64,000 nt of DNA from positions 3,223,501 to 3,287,500 of the forward strand of contig NZ_CP107929.1 of the NCBI RefSeq assembly GCF_036017915.1, given 5' to 3'. Both the position numbers and the translations under genes were made by a program. The notes below the pieces were generated by a model, which saw nothing but the letters and a program-made list of their open reading frames with translations, was not told the DNA's origin and ran no database searches. The first letter of the stretch is position 1, and each line of letters starts with the position of its first letter. Of this stretch, positions 25,693-35,224 are shown piece by piece. The stretch is from Micromonospora sp. NBC_00421 (GTDB taxonomy: Bacteria; Actinomycetota; Actinomycetes; Mycobacteriales; Micromonosporaceae).

Positions 25693-28563
25693 TCATCGGG
25701 AACCCGCGTTGCGTAGCACCTCCCGGGCGATCTGGTTACGGCTGCGCAGCCCGAGCTTGTGCAGGGCGCGGGAGATGTGCGTCTGGACCGTCCGGCGGGT
25801 CAGGAGCATCGCGGCAGCGATCTCGGGCGTCGAACGGCCCTCGGCGACGAGGACGGCGACGCGCCGTTCTGTGGCGGTGAGCGCCGCCCAGCCCGACACC
25901 GGCCGGGCCGCGCGGGGGCCGCTGACCCCTCGGCGTACGCCCCTGCCCCGCAGCCGCGCCTCGGTGCGCCGGACGTCCCAGGTCGCGCCCATCCGGGTAT
26001 ACAGGCCGACCGCCTCGGTGGCGGCCGCCCGGCACTCGGCGGTCGCGCCGTGGCCGGCCAGCACCACCGCGAGGTCCTCAAGTGTCGCCGCCAACTCGGT
26101 CCCGGGGCCGGCCGACCGGTAGTGCTGCACGGCTGTGCGCAGCGGCTCGGGGTCCTCGGTGGCGAGGCCCACGCAGCGCTGCCGCATGGTCGCGGCCCGC
26201 CCCGGCGTCTTCTCGGCCTCGGTCCAGACCCGCGTCCGTTCGAGGGCAGCCGTCACGGTCGAGGAATCCGTGCCGGCCGACGCCATCCGGATCAGGTCCG
26301 CGAACCACGGATGGTGGGGCCCCGTCCCGGAGTCGGGTCGGTGCTGCAGCATCGTGGCGAGCAGGGCGGCGCCCCGTTCCGGTTCGCCCCGCTGTTCGGC
26401 GTGCACGGCCCGGGCGGCGAGGAGGAAGCCCTCGCTGTCCTCGTCGATGCTGCGGTCGGCCGGCGCGTCCGGGTCAGAGCGCAGGTGCGCCTCGGCGAGC
26501 GCGCGGTCGTCGCGCCGGACGGCGATCAGCGCGGTGACGCCCCGCCGCAGTAGCGCAGGCCCACCCCGGTGCAGACCCGGATAGAACGGCCCGCAGGGGT
26601 CGTCAGCCACCGGGACCAGTGCCGTCAACGCCTCGTCCCAGCGGCCGACCCAGTAGTGCAGCATCGCCTCGGTGACGCCGATGGACCCGGCGGCGACGTC
26701 GTGTGCCCGGCGACGGATCTCCCGGGACAGCCGCAGCACCCGTTCGGCCTCCCTCCACCGGGCCATGTTCTGCAGGCTCACCACGCGGCAGTGCAGGGCG
26801 AACATCTCCAGTTCCGGGTGGTCGGGGTGACCGACGAGGGCGGCGAGCGCCTGTTCGGCGTACCGCAGTGCGGCCAGGTGGTCACGCCGGTCGGAGCGGG
26901 TGAGGGACAGCACGACGCTGGCGCCCGCGATGGCGCAGTCGTCGCCCGATCGGCGACCGGCGTCGAGGGCCTCACCGGCCAGAGCCTCGGCTTCGTTCGG
27001 CCCGCCGGTGCCGGCCCGGCTGATCAGGGCCAGGGTGCTCAGAAGACGTCCGCGCCACGGTTCGGGTATCGCCTGTCGGGTGAGCACCTGCCGCAGGATC
27101 AGTTCGGCCTCGTCGGTCTTCCCGCTGTTGTTGAGCGCACGGATCAGCAGCCAGTGCAGCTCGCCGTGCGCGTCCAGCCCGGTCGACGACGCGAGGGCCT
27201 CGCGGGCCCGGTCGGCGGCCTCCTCCCACCGGCCCAACAGCTGTAGTGAGCGGGCCAGCGCAACGCTCAGCGAAGCCTGGTGCGGGTCCTTTGCCGGAAG
27301 CTGTCCGAGCTGTGCGCGCAGCAGCCGGACCGTGAGTCCCGGGTCGGCGTCCGCCAACGCGTGGACGGACCTGTGGAGCCAGTCGGGCACCCACCGGTTC
27401 TCGACGCCGCCCGCCGCCACCAGTTGGTGTGCCACGGTGAGCGGTTCGGCGGCTGCGGCGGCCAACTCCTGGGCCAGGTCGAGGTGCAGCGCCCGGCGCA
27501 ACGGCAGCGCGACGGCGTCGTACAGGGCCTGGCGGATCAGCGGATGGCAGAAGGTCATTCGTTCACCGGTGCCGGCGAGGATCCGGGCCGCGACGGCCCG
27601 CTGCAGCACGTCGGCGAGGACCCGCACCGGCCGCCCCAGCACGACACTCAGGTCGGTGACGGTGAACTCGGTGCCGAGTAGTGCGGCGGTCCGCAACACG
27701 TCCCCGGCGTCCGGCACCAGACCGAGCCGGCTGGTCAACGCGGCGGTGAGGGCCGGAGGTATCCGGTCGTCGTCGTCACGCAGGTCCGCGTGTCCCGCCA
27801 CGACCTGGACCAGGTCCTCCCGCACCAGGACGTCGGCCAACTCACGCAGGTAGAGCGGGTTACCCACCGCCGCATCCGACCACCGGCTGAGGGTCGGGCC
27901 GGGCGGCGCTCCGAGCAGCCCGGCCAGCAGCTGCGAGACCTCCGCTTCGTCCAGCGGCACGAGGCACAGCAGGTGTTCGTGGCCCCGGCCGGCGTTGGCC
28001 GGGGTACGGGCCGGACGGGACGGGTCCTGACTGTGCGCGGCGACCAGGAGTAGGGGCAGATGCTCGGTGCTCGCGGCCAGGCGCCGCCAGACCACTGTCG
28101 ACGCCTCGTCCATCCAGTGCGCGTCGTCGACGATCAGGACGGTGGGGCCCGCCGTACACAGGTCGTCGACCAGGGAGACCAGCATCTCGGCCACGGCAGC
28201 CAGGGCCGGCCCGTTGGCGGGGAAGACCGGCGGTTGGCCGACCAGGGTCTGGGTGATCTCCGCCCGGGACGGGTCGCCCGGCCGCTGCCGGACTCCGAGG
28301 CAGGCGAGCAGGACGCTCAGTGGTGACTGCTGGGAGAGTTCGTCGGCGACGGCGTGGAACACCTGGTAGCCGCGGGCGGCTGCGGCCCGGGCGGTGATGG
28401 TGAGCAGTGCGGTCTTGCCGATGCCCGGCTCACCGACCAACCGGAGCACCGAGCCGGTCCCCCGCGCCAGCCGGGTCAACGCTGTCTGCGTGAGGCTCAG
28501 CTCACGCGCTCGCCCGACCCATACCTCGGACCCGGACTCCGGGCCTATTCTCAGCATTCCCAT
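25693..28563 (-). CDS. LAL-type LuxR family pathway regulator
   Basis: 956 residues from ATG 28563; an upstream GTG at 28635 would add 24 residues of no evident domain, and neither start has a strong ribosome site. The N-terminal AAA-type ATPase has Walker A GEPGIGKT at 44-51 and Walker B TVLIVDDAHWMDEAS. A long TPR-like helical middle follows. The C-terminal LuxR helix-turn-helix reads LTATERRVAVLVAEGRS and TRRTVQTHISRALHKLGLRSR. Large ATP-binding LuxR proteins are common activators of polyketide clusters, and this is the only regulator inside the cluster block. It is upstream of the small ORF and galA on the same strand. Confidence 0.9.
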   Translation of the reverse strand: MGMLRIGPESGSEVWVGRARELSLTQTALTRLARGTGSVLRLVGEPGIGKTALLTITARAAAARGYQVFHAVADELSQQSPLSVLLACLGVRQRPGDPSRAEITQTLVGQPPVFPANGPALAAVAEMLVSLVDDLCTAGPTVLIVDDAHWMDEASTVVWRRLAASTEHLPLLLVAAHSQDPSRPARTPANAGRGHEHLLCLVPLDEAEVSQLLAGLLGAPPGPTLSRWSDAAVGNPLYLRELADVLVREDLVQVVAGHADLRDDDDRIPPALTAALTSRLGLVPDAGDVLRTAALLGTEFTVTDLSVVLGRPVRVLADVLQRAVAARILAGTGERMTFCHPLIRQALYDAVALPLRRALHLDLAQELAAAAAEPLTVAHQLVAAGGVENRWVPDWLHRSVHALADADPGLTVRLLRAQLGQLPAKDPHQASLSVALARSLQLLGRWEEAADRAREALASSTGLDAHGELHWLLIRALNNSGKTDEAELILRQVLTRQAIPEPWRGRLLSTLALISRAGTGGPNEAEALAGEALDAGRRSGDDCAIAGASVVLSLTRSDRRDHLAALRYAEQALAALVGHPDHPELEMFALHCRVVSLQNMARWREAERVLRLSREIRRRAHDVAAGSIGVTEAMLHYWVGRWDEALTALVPVADDPCGPFYPGLHRGGPALLRRGVTALIAVRRDDRALAEAHLRSDPDAPADRSIDEDSEGFLLAARAVHAEQRGEPERGAALLATMLQHRPDSGTGPHHPWFADLIRMASAGTDSSTVTAALERTRVWTEAEKTPGRAATMRQRCVGLATEDPEPLRTAVQHYRSAGPGTELAATLEDLAVVLAGHGATAECRAAATEAVGLYTRMGATWDVRRTEARLRGRGVRRGVSGPRAARPVSGWAALTATERRVAVLVAEGRSTPEIAAAMLLTRRTVQTHISRALHKLGLRSRNQIAREVLRNAGSR

Positions 28564-29481
28564 CGAAGGTGAATTGCCGCCGGGAATCTCCCCGACGACG
28601 GATATCCTTTCCCCGGCCGAGCCGACCACCAGCACACCGTGTCGACCGGGAAATCAACTCTGAACTCGTCCGCTCCGACGCCCTACGATGAGCCATCCTG
28701 ATAGGAGTTAGTCAAAAAATCAAGGGAAGCTCGTCGGGTTCATAGAGAGTCACTTCTCAGTGAACCAACAGGGCATTTTCCGGATCGCAAAACGCGTTTC
28801 GGTCAGGTTAATTTATGATGGTCGCCCGGTCCTGCGGCGGCGGACGGGCAGTACCGCTTCACCGATCAGCCCTGCGCCGCGCCCGAAGGACGCGAGACGG
28901 CAGGGTGAATTCACATCATCATCGCGAGGAGTTCCCGAATTCCTACCCGCCTTCGCATCGATTCCGGCGAGGTCACCGAATCAGGACGCCAATAACCACT
29001 TCGAAAGGGGCTTGGTCTCCCAAGGTCGAGTTCGATGCTACAACGCCGCCCGTCAAATCCGATAGCCCTGAGTGAATCTTCACGCACCTTCGGTAACGAC
29101 CGCGGGCCACTCCCCCTCCCCCGCCGTGGCCGGACCGTGTGGAACAGGCGCAGGCGGCGGGCACCGCCGGGGATGTCGAGGGTGAGGCGGTCCGCTCAGG
29201 CCGCGCCCTCACGCGTGACACTGACCCGAAACGGGCGGGTGGACTCGGTGCCGCAGCCGGAGCACGGGGCTCGAAACAGCAGACTGATCGCCCGCGTTCG
29301 GTGAGGGGCGACGCGCCGCGCTGACCGGGCGGCGAGGACCGCAGCCCGCTGCGGCGATCGTGCGGACGGCAGGCGGTGCAGAACCGTGCCGGCCGGGTGA
29401 GGCCGAGCTCCCTACCATCCCCCTGCTGCAGGCCGTCCTGGCTCTGCAAGGCGCCTACACGCCATCCACGCGGCTCCCGTC
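28564..29481. other. Gene-poor stretch upstream of the LAL regulator
   Basis: No supportable gene on either strand over about 900 bp. The part 28690-28830 is clearly lower in GC than its surroundings (runs such as CAAAAAATCAAGG and GGTTAATTTATG), which fits promoter DNA or foreign DNA. The rest is GC-rich without codon-like structure. It must hold the promoter of the regulator gene. Confidence 0.6.
28737..28766. promoter_or_regulatory. Interrupted inverted repeat upstream of the LAL gene
   Basis: GGTTCA at the left end and TGAACC at the right end enclose a second short inverted pair, GAGA and TCTC. This gives a 30-bp two-step dyad inside the low-GC stretch, about 175 bp upstream of the regulator start. 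It could be a protein-binding site for control of the cluster or a hairpin in a leader. Assignment is by position only. Confidence 0.4.
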
Positions 29482-29808
29482 GTGGTGGACGTCAGCAGTG
29501 GCCTGGGCTCACTGGCCGTCACCGCCGACCCCGTGGGCCACGCGTCGGTGGTGCCCGTCTGGGTCCCGGCGCTGGCATACGGCTCCGCCAAGGCCGCGCT
29601 GGACATGGTCACCGCACAGTACGCCCACGCGTATCCAACAATGAAAGTCAACTCGGTCGATCCCGGTCACACCGCTACCGACCTCAACGGCCGCACCGGT
29701 GCCCAGAGCGTCGAGGAGGGCGCCGAGATCATCGTGCGGATGGCCGTGATCGGGCCGGACGGCCCGACGGGTGGCTACTTCGCCGCCTGCGGTCCGGTTC
29801 CCTGGTGA
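29482..29808 (+). pseudogene. Short-chain dehydrogenase, C-terminal fragment
   Basis: The readable part, about 108 codons, matches the second half of a classical SDR. It has VDVSSGLGSLA with the catalytic Ser, YGSAKAALDMVT with the YxxxK motif, then KVNSVDPGHTATDLNG and a usual C-terminal stretch ending in GGYFA. The N-terminal NAD(P)-binding half (TGxxxGxG and about 120 residues) is not present upstream in any frame. It is a truncated remnant next to another broken gene. Confidence 0.8.
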
Positions 29809-29897
29809 CGCATCGAAGGCCACCCGCTGCCGGGCCAGCACCCGGAGGCCGTGTCCGCCGAACGACCAAACAGTCACAGCCGCAGAAGGGGTCGAGT

Positions 29898-30494
29898 ATG
29901 GAAAAGCCGCGCAGGGTAGAGGTCGTCCTGGACTTCATGTGTGTGCATTCTTATCGTGGATTCAGCCGCTTTACTCGAGCCACTCGTCGCTTCCGCGCCG
30001 ATGGCGGCCAGGTGGAAACGGTCTAATGCCCGTTCCAGTTCCAGCCCGAAGCGTCCTGCGCCGGCGAGCCGCTGTTCGAGGTCGGGAAGCGGCAACGCGG
30101 CGAGGAGGTCGCGCGTGCCCTCGTATCCGATGAGTCCTTCGGTGTTGCCGACGGTCTTGAGCTGAACTTCGGTCGGGCATGGTTCACCAACACGTTCGAC
30201 GCGCACCGGGTCCATGCTCAGGCGTCTGCCCAGGGAAGGGGCGAGCAGATGGCCGAACGGCTGTTCCGGGCCTACTTCACCGACGGACTGAACATCGCCG
30301 ATCCTGACACGCTTACCCGACTCGCAAGCGAGACGGGAGTGGTGACCAGCGAGACCGGTGCCGCCGGCCTGCGGGCCGAACTTGAGCGGGTACGACGGTT
30401 CGGCGTCCAGCCGCCGGCTTTCCGCTTCGAGGGCGGACCTGTCCTGGAAGGAGAGCAGTCCGAGGAACTGTTCCTCACGACCCTCATGAGGTGA
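29898..30494 (+). pseudogene. DsbA/FrnE-like oxidoreductase interrupted by one in-frame TAA
   Basis: From ATG 29898 the frame reads a DsbA-like N-terminus (VEVVLDFMCVHSY, with Cys15-x2-Ser18 instead of CxxC) and runs to TAA at 30024-30026, codon 43. The same frame continues without shift through CPFQFQPEAS, then FGRAWFTNTFDAHRVHAQAS and MAERLFRAYFTDGLNIAD to a stop at 30494. These are the middle and C-terminal parts of the same family. Total length (about 197 residues) fits an intact FrnE-type protein, so a single nonsense codon separates the two parts. The simplest reading is a recent pseudogene. Sequencing error and readthrough are alternatives. Confidence 0.85.
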
Positions 30495-30711
30495 TCGCCA
30501 AGCCACCATCAGCACCCCTCGCCCCCGCCGCCGACGATGCGGCAGGGCGGCGTCCATGTGCAGCTCCTTGGCCTACCCTGCGGGGTGCCAGTGCAAGGTC
30601 CCTGAAAACGGCGGGGTAGCAGTGGTTGCTGAGACCGACAACAGCGGGTGCTGCTCACCGGTCAACATCGAAAGCGCCCGGGCGACCTCGTAAACGTCTG
30701 CTCGCGCGTAG

Positions 30712-31824
30712 GTGCTCGTCGTGCCCGCATCGGCTCTGCCGTTGTGGCCTGCAAAATCGGTGGCAACGCCCGAGGAGGCGCAAGCGTGGATCGACGCCAT
30801 GGTCAGCGCGGCACAGGGTGGCGTCGACCCGCTCGCCGCGACAAAGCGACTGGCCGAGCACGGCGAAAGCGTGATGACGCTGGCCCTGCGCGGCCTGGAA
30901 CGCAAGACGCTCGACCCGTACCTAGCCGGTTGGCGTAAACGGGTGGTCCCCGCACTCGGCCACATCCCGATTCGCATGATCACCAACGGCGCGACAGACC
31001 GGGCCGTTCACGGCTGGATCGCTGACGAATGCAGTCGATCGACGGTCAAGAACAGTCTTGCCGTGCTGGCCCGGGTGATGCAGCAGGCAGTACGCGACGG
31101 CGTCATCGCGCGGAATCCCGCACAGGTCACCGGGTGGCAGCGCGAATACCAGCGGGCCGAAGACGAGTTGGACGACCCGCGCACGCTCGCCCTGCCGCAC
31201 TGGGAAGCGCTGACCGGACTTGCCACAGCCCTGGTCGAACGATCCGCGAACGGGTTCCCCGGATGGGGCGACGTGACGATTTTCGCCGCGTGCACCGCCG
31301 CCCGGATCGGCGAGGTGTCCGGCGTCCGCGCCGAGGACATCGACCGGGAAACGTGGATGTGGACCGTCCGCCGACAGACCACACCCGGCCCCGGTGGCCT
31401 GATCGACAAGGGCACCAAGGGAAAGCGCGCCCGGATGGTGCCGCTGATCGAGGAAGTGCAACCGATCGTCGTCCGCCGCCTGGACTCGGTGACCGCGCCG
31501 CACTCCCGGCTGTTCACCGGCCCGCGTGGTGGCCGGATCAGCACTGCCGTGCTGCGGGACGCGACGCACTGGGATGAGGTGGTGACGAAGCTCGGCTACG
31601 AACACCTGGGACGGCACGACCTGCGGCACACAGGGTTGACCTGGATGGCCGACGCCGGGGTCCCGGTGCACGTCCTGCGGAAGATCGCCGGCCACGGGTC
31701 GCTGACCACGACACAGCGCTACCTGCACCCCGACCGGCAGTCGATCACCGACACGGGAACGGCACTCAGCGCCCACTTGAAGGCCCGCCGGTCCCCAGGT
31801 GGTCCCCAGCTACGCGCCGTCTAG
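30712..31824 (+). CDS. Tyrosine recombinase (integrase), N-terminus probably truncated
   Basis: 370 codons from GTG 30712, directly after an in-frame stop at 30709. The catalytic residues of phage-type integrases are all visible: Arg in AARIGEVSG, Lys in KGTKGKRARMVPL, HxxR in HDLRHTGLTW, His in AGHGSLTTTQ and Tyr in QRYLHPD. The core-binding domain begins near residue 55. Homology to actinomycete integrases starts already at about residue 18 (EEAQAWIDAM), whereas family members carry some 40-60 more residues of arm-type DNA-binding domain that is not readable upstream. The gene ends 84 bp from the 3' end of tRNA-Pro, the usual place for an integrase of a tRNA-targeting element. Confidence 0.85.
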   Translation: MLVVPASALPLWPAKSVATPEEAQAWIDAMVSAAQGGVDPLAATKRLAEHGESVMTLALRGLERKTLDPYLAGWRKRVVPALGHIPIRMITNGATDRAVHGWIADECSRSTVKNSLAVLARVMQQAVRDGVIARNPAQVTGWQREYQRAEDELDDPRTLALPHWEALTGLATALVERSANGFPGWGDVTIFAACTAARIGEVSGVRAEDIDRETWMWTVRRQTTPGPGGLIDKGTKGKRARMVPLIEEVQPIVVRRLDSVTAPHSRLFTGPRGGRISTAVLRDATHWDEVVTKLGYEHLGRHDLRHTGLTWMADAGVPVHVLRKIAGHGSLTTTQRYLHPDRQSITDTGTALSAHLKARRSPGGPQLRAV

Positions 31825-31858
31825 ATCAGCAATACTCTACTGAGGAAGAATGAAATAG

Positions 31859-31896
31859 AACCCGTTGACCAGGGCATACACCCTGGTCAACGGGTT
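31859..31896 (+). terminator. Hairpin terminator behind the integrase
   Basis: A perfect 16-bp inverted repeat (arms 31859-31874 and 31881-31896) with a 6-base loop lies 34 bp after the integrase stop. It sits between two convergent genes (integrase and tRNA-Pro), so it can end transcription from both sides. There is only a short T stretch after it. Confidence 0.8.
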
Positions 31897-31908
31897 CCTT
31901 AGCAATTG

Positions 31909-31982
<74 letters not shown>

Positions 31983-32103
31983 ATGCTCCCCGCAGGGTCT
32001 CCCCCGCAGCAGCCGCTTCAGCTTAGCGCAGGATCTTCGTGCCGCACGCACAGGCCCCTGCCGCATCGCGTGCCCGCCGCCACCACTCCTAAGGCATCCT
32101 AGG

Positions 32104-32138
32104 AAAGAGGGCCGGGAGATGAACTCCCGGCCCTCTTT
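32104..32138. terminator. Terminator after der
   Basis: A 15-bp perfect stem (32104-32118 with 32124-32138) and 5-base loop, bordered by A-tract and T-tract, lies 29 bp after the der stop. It can work in both directions and ends the cmk-der operon. Confidence 0.85.
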
Positions 32139-32166
32139 CTGGTTCTCGTCGAGTGGAGGAGGTACG

Positions 32167-33564
32167 TCAGCCGTGCGCCTTGCCCCGGCCACCGGGGCCG
32201 AGCTTCTTGCGGGGGCGTACCGAGATCTCCACCGGGCTGCCCTCGAAGCCGAACTCCTCGCGGAGCTTGCGCTCGACGAAACGCTGGTAGCCGGCGTCCA
32301 ACGGTGCGGTGGTGAAGAGCACGAACCGGGGCGGGGAGACACCCGCCTGGGTGGCGAAGAGGATCTTCGGGGCCCGGCCCCCGCGCACCGGGTGCGGGGT
32401 GGCCTGGACCAGGGCGGTGAGCCACTGGTTGAGCTGTGCGGTCGGCACCCGGGTCTCCCAGCTCGCGAGTGCCTTGCGTAGCGCGGGGGCGAGCTTGTCG
32501 ACGGCCCGGCCGGTCTGCGCCGACAGGTTGAGCCGGATCGCCCAGGGGATCCGGCGCAGCTCCCGGTCGATCTCCTTGTCCAGGTAGTACCGACGGTCGG
32601 CGTCGACCAGGTCCCACTTGTTGAAGGCGATCACCAGGGCCCGGCCGGCCTCGACGACCATGGTCAGGATCCGCTGGTCCTGCTCGCTGATCGGCTCGCT
32701 GGAGTCGAGCAGCACCACCGCCACCTCGGCCGCCTCGATGGCCCCGGCGGTACGCAGACTGGCGTAGTACTCGGTGCCGCTGGCCTTGCCGACCCGCTTG
32801 CGCAACCCGGCGGTGTCGACCAGTTGCCAGGTCTCGCCGCCGATCTCCACCAGGCTGTCCACCGGGTCGACTGTGGTGCCGGCGACCGAGTCGACGACCG
32901 CCCGCTCCTCGCCGGAGAACCGGTTGAGCAGGCTGGACTTCCCGACGTTGGGCCGACCCACGAGGGCCACCCGGCGGGGGCCGCGCGGCCGGTTCTCGAT
33001 GATCTTCGGCGCGTCGGGCAGCGCGTCGAGGATGGCGTCGAGCAGTTCACCGGAGCCCCGGCCGTGCAGTGCGGAGACCGGGAACGGTTCGCCGAGACCC
33101 AGCGACCACAGCGAGGTCGCCTCCATCTCGATGGCGGTGTTGTCGGTCTTGTTGGCCACCAGGATCACCGGCTTGGCGCTGCGTCGCAGCATCTTCACCG
33201 CGGCCTCGTCCACATCGGTGGAGCCGACCATGGCGTCGACCACGAAGATCACCACGTCGGCGGTGACCACCGCCGTCTCGGCCTGGGCCGCGATGGCCGC
33301 CGCCCGGTCCTTCGCGTCCGGCTCCCAGCCGCCGGTGTCCACCACGGTGAACGACCGACCGTTCCACTGTGCGTCGTACGGCACCCGGTCCCGGGTCACC
33401 CCGGGGACGTCCTCCACGACCGCCTGCCGCCGGCCGATGATCCGGTTGACAAGTGTCGACTTGCCCACGTTGGGGCGACCGACCACGGCCACCACCGGCT
33501 GCGGACCGGTCGGCTCCTCGACGGCGGCCTCCGGCTCGCGCAGCTCCACCCATCCGTCGCTCAT
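32167..33564 (-). CDS. der: Ribosome biogenesis GTPase Der (EngA)
   Basis: 465 residues with two tandem GTPase domains. The first has GRPNVGKST at about 30-38, DTGGWE and NKTDN. The second has [17 protein letters not shown] and NKWD. The C-terminal KH-like domain ends in a basic [12 protein letters not shown] tail. Der is needed for 50S subunit maturation. Its ATG overlaps the cmk stop (ATGA), the usual cmk-der pair in actinobacteria. The length fits the family. Confidence 0.97.
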   Translation of the reverse strand: MSDGWVELREPEAAVEEPTGPQPVVAVVGRPNVGKSTLVNRIIGRRQAVVEDVPGVTRDRVPYDAQWNGRSFTVVDTGGWEPDAKDRAAAIAAQAETAVVTADVVIFVVDAMVGSTDVDEAAVKMLRRSAKPVILVANKTDNTAIEMEATSLWSLGLGEPFPVSALHGRGSGELLDAILDALPDAPKIIENRPRGPRRVALVGRPNVGKSSLLNRFSGEERAVVDSVAGTTVDPVDSLVEIGGETWQLVDTAGLRKRVGKASGTEYYASLRTAGAIEAAEVAVVLLDSSEPISEQDQRILTMVVEAGRALVIAFNKWDLVDADRRYYLDKEIDRELRRIPWAIRLNLSAQTGRAVDKLAPALRKALASWETRVPTAQLNQWLTALVQATPHPVRGGRAPKILFATQAGVSPPRFVLFTTAPLDAGYQRFVERKLREEFGFEGSPVEISVRPRKKLGPGGRGKAHG

Positions 33565-34241
33565 GCCACTCCCCGCTCGGTGAGCAGCTCACGCAGCCGG
33601 GTGACGACCTCGTCGATGCCCAGCTCGGTGGTGTCCAGTTCGACGGCGTCGGCCGTCTGCCGCAACGGGTTCACCGTGCGGGTGGAGTCGAGCCGGTCCC
33701 GCCGGGCCAGGTCGGCGGCGGTCGCCGTGACGTCGGCGGCGTCCTCGGCGCTGCGCCGCCTGGCGCGGGCCGCCTCGGACGCGGTCAGGTAGACCTTCAG
33801 GTCGGCGTCCGGGGCCACCACGGCACCGATGTCCCGGCCCTCGACCACGATCCGGCCGGCATTGGCGATCAGTTCCCGCTGCCGGGCCACGAGCAACGCC
33901 CGCACCGCCGGCACGGCGGCCACCGCGGAGACCGCACCGGTCACCTCGGAACCCCGGATCTCCTGGTCGACACCCACCCCGTCGACGCTCACGCCGTACC
34001 CCTGGGGGTCGGTGCCGATGCGCAGCTCGACCTCACCGGCGACCTTGCCCACGGCGGCGGCGTCGGTCAGGTCGACGCCGGAGCGCAGCACCGCCCAGGT
34101 GACCGCCCGGTACATCGCGCCGGTGTCCAGGTAGCGGGCACCGAGGCCGGCGGCGAGCCGCCGCGAGACGGTGGACTTACCCGAACCGGACGGCCCGTCC
34201 ACAGCGACCACGCAGCGCCCGGCCCGTACGTTTTCCTCCAC
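33561..34241 (-). CDS. cmk: Cytidylate kinase
   Basis: 226 residues from GTG 34241. The P-loop is GPSGSGKST at 16-24, followed by [13 protein letters not shown], the CMP-binding insert region, and [10 protein letters not shown] and [17 protein letters not shown], which are standard Cmk motifs. It phosphorylates CMP/dCMP for nucleotide supply. It is coupled to der. The gap of about 210 bp to rluB suggests a separate promoter for cmk-der. Confidence 0.96.
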   Translation of the reverse strand: MEENVRAGRCVVAVDGPSGSGKSTVSRRLAAGLGARYLDTGAMYRAVTWAVLRSGVDLTDAAAVGKVAGEVELRIGTDPQGYGVSVDGVGVDQEIRGSEVTGAVSAVAAVPAVRALLVARQRELIANAGRIVVEGRDIGAVVAPDADLKVYLTASEAARARRRSAEDAADVTATAADLARRDRLDSTRTVNPLRQTADAVELDTTELGIDEVVTRLRELLTERGVA

Positions 34242-34431
34242 CGTTGTCCTCCTCAGCCCGTACCTCGCGGGTCGCCGGTTACCCCGGCGCCGTTGAGCGG
34301 TTCTCCATCGTCGTCAATCATCCCGCGCCTCGCGGGTCGGCCGCGCGCCGCCGCCGGGGGCGACCCGCGCCACCCGACGGCCCGCGGGCCGGGGGGAAGC
34401 CTACCGGCACACCTACCCGCTGCGACTCCGG

Positions 34432-34475
34432 TCAGTCACCCACGGCCCTGAACTCAGTCACCCACGGCCTTGAAC
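34432..34475. repeat. 22-bp tandem duplication at the 3' end of rluB
   Basis: Copies 34432-34453 and 34454-34475 are directly adjacent and differ at one base. The second contains the last six codons and the stop of rluB; the first is the duplicate just behind the gene. It is a local slippage duplication with no effect on the protein. Confidence 0.85.
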
Positions 34476-35224
34476 AGGGCGGCGACCTCCGCGTTGGTCA
34501 GCCGCCGGATCCGCCCGGTACGCAGGTCGCCGAGCTTGATCGGCCCGATCGAGGTACGCACCAGCCGGGACACCGGATGCCCGACCTCGGCCAGCAACCG
34601 GCGGACGATGTGCTTACGCCCCTCGTGCAGGCTCAGCTCCACCTGGGCGCTTTTGCCCAGCGTGTCCACCACCTTGAACGAGTCGACCTTCACCGGCCCG
34701 TCCTCAAGCTCGACGCCGGCCAGCAGCCGCTTGCCCAGGTTGCGCGGGATCGGCCCGGCCACCTCGGCCAGGTAGGTCTTGAGCACCTGGTACGACGGGT
34801 GCATCAGCTTGTGGGTGAGGGTCCCGTCGTTGGTGAGCAGCAGCAGTCCCTCGCTGTCCGCGTCGAGCCGTCCGACGTGGTAGACCCGCTGCTCCACCCG
34901 GTTGCCGATGAACTCGGCGAGCTCGTTGCGGCCCTTGTCGTCCGCCATCGTGGTGACCACCCCGCGCGGCTTGTTCATCGCCACGTAGACCAGGCGGTTG
35001 TCGGCCTGGAGGCGTTCGCCGTCGACGTGGATCACGGCGGTGGCGGGGTCGACCTTGTCGCCGAGCTTGGCGACCCGCCCGTCGACGGTGACCCGACGCC
35101 GGAAGATCAGGTCCTCGCAGGCACGGCGGGAACCGACACCGGCGGCGGCGAGCACCTTCTGGAGGCGTTCGGCACCCTCGTACACGGGGGCGTCGGGCTT
35201 GGGGGAACGGTCATCGCGTGGCAT
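34454..35224 (-). CDS. rluB: Large-subunit rRNA pseudouridine synthase (RluB family)
   Basis: 256 residues from ATG 35224. The N-terminal S4 RNA-binding domain reads ERLQKVLAAAGVGSRRACEDLI. The catalytic domain has NKPRGVVTT and the active-site Asp in GRLDADSEGLLLLTND, then KTYLAEV and EGRKHIVRRL. Homologues modify a uridine in helix 80-92 region of 23S rRNA; the exact position is not shown here. The start overlaps the scpB end by 14 bp, as in the common actinobacterial scpA-scpB-rluB operon. Confidence 0.93.
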   Translation of the reverse strand: MPRDDRSPKPDAPVYEGAERLQKVLAAAGVGSRRACEDLIFRRRVTVDGRVAKLGDKVDPATAVIHVDGERLQADNRLVYVAMNKPRGVVTTMADDKGRNELAEFIGNRVEQRVYHVGRLDADSEGLLLLTNDGTLTHKLMHPSYQVLKTYLAEVAGPIPRNLGKRLLAGVELEDGPVKVDSFKVVDTLGKSAQVELSLHEGRKHIVRRLLAEVGHPVSRLVRTSIGPIKLGDLRTGRIRRLTNAEVAALFKAVGD

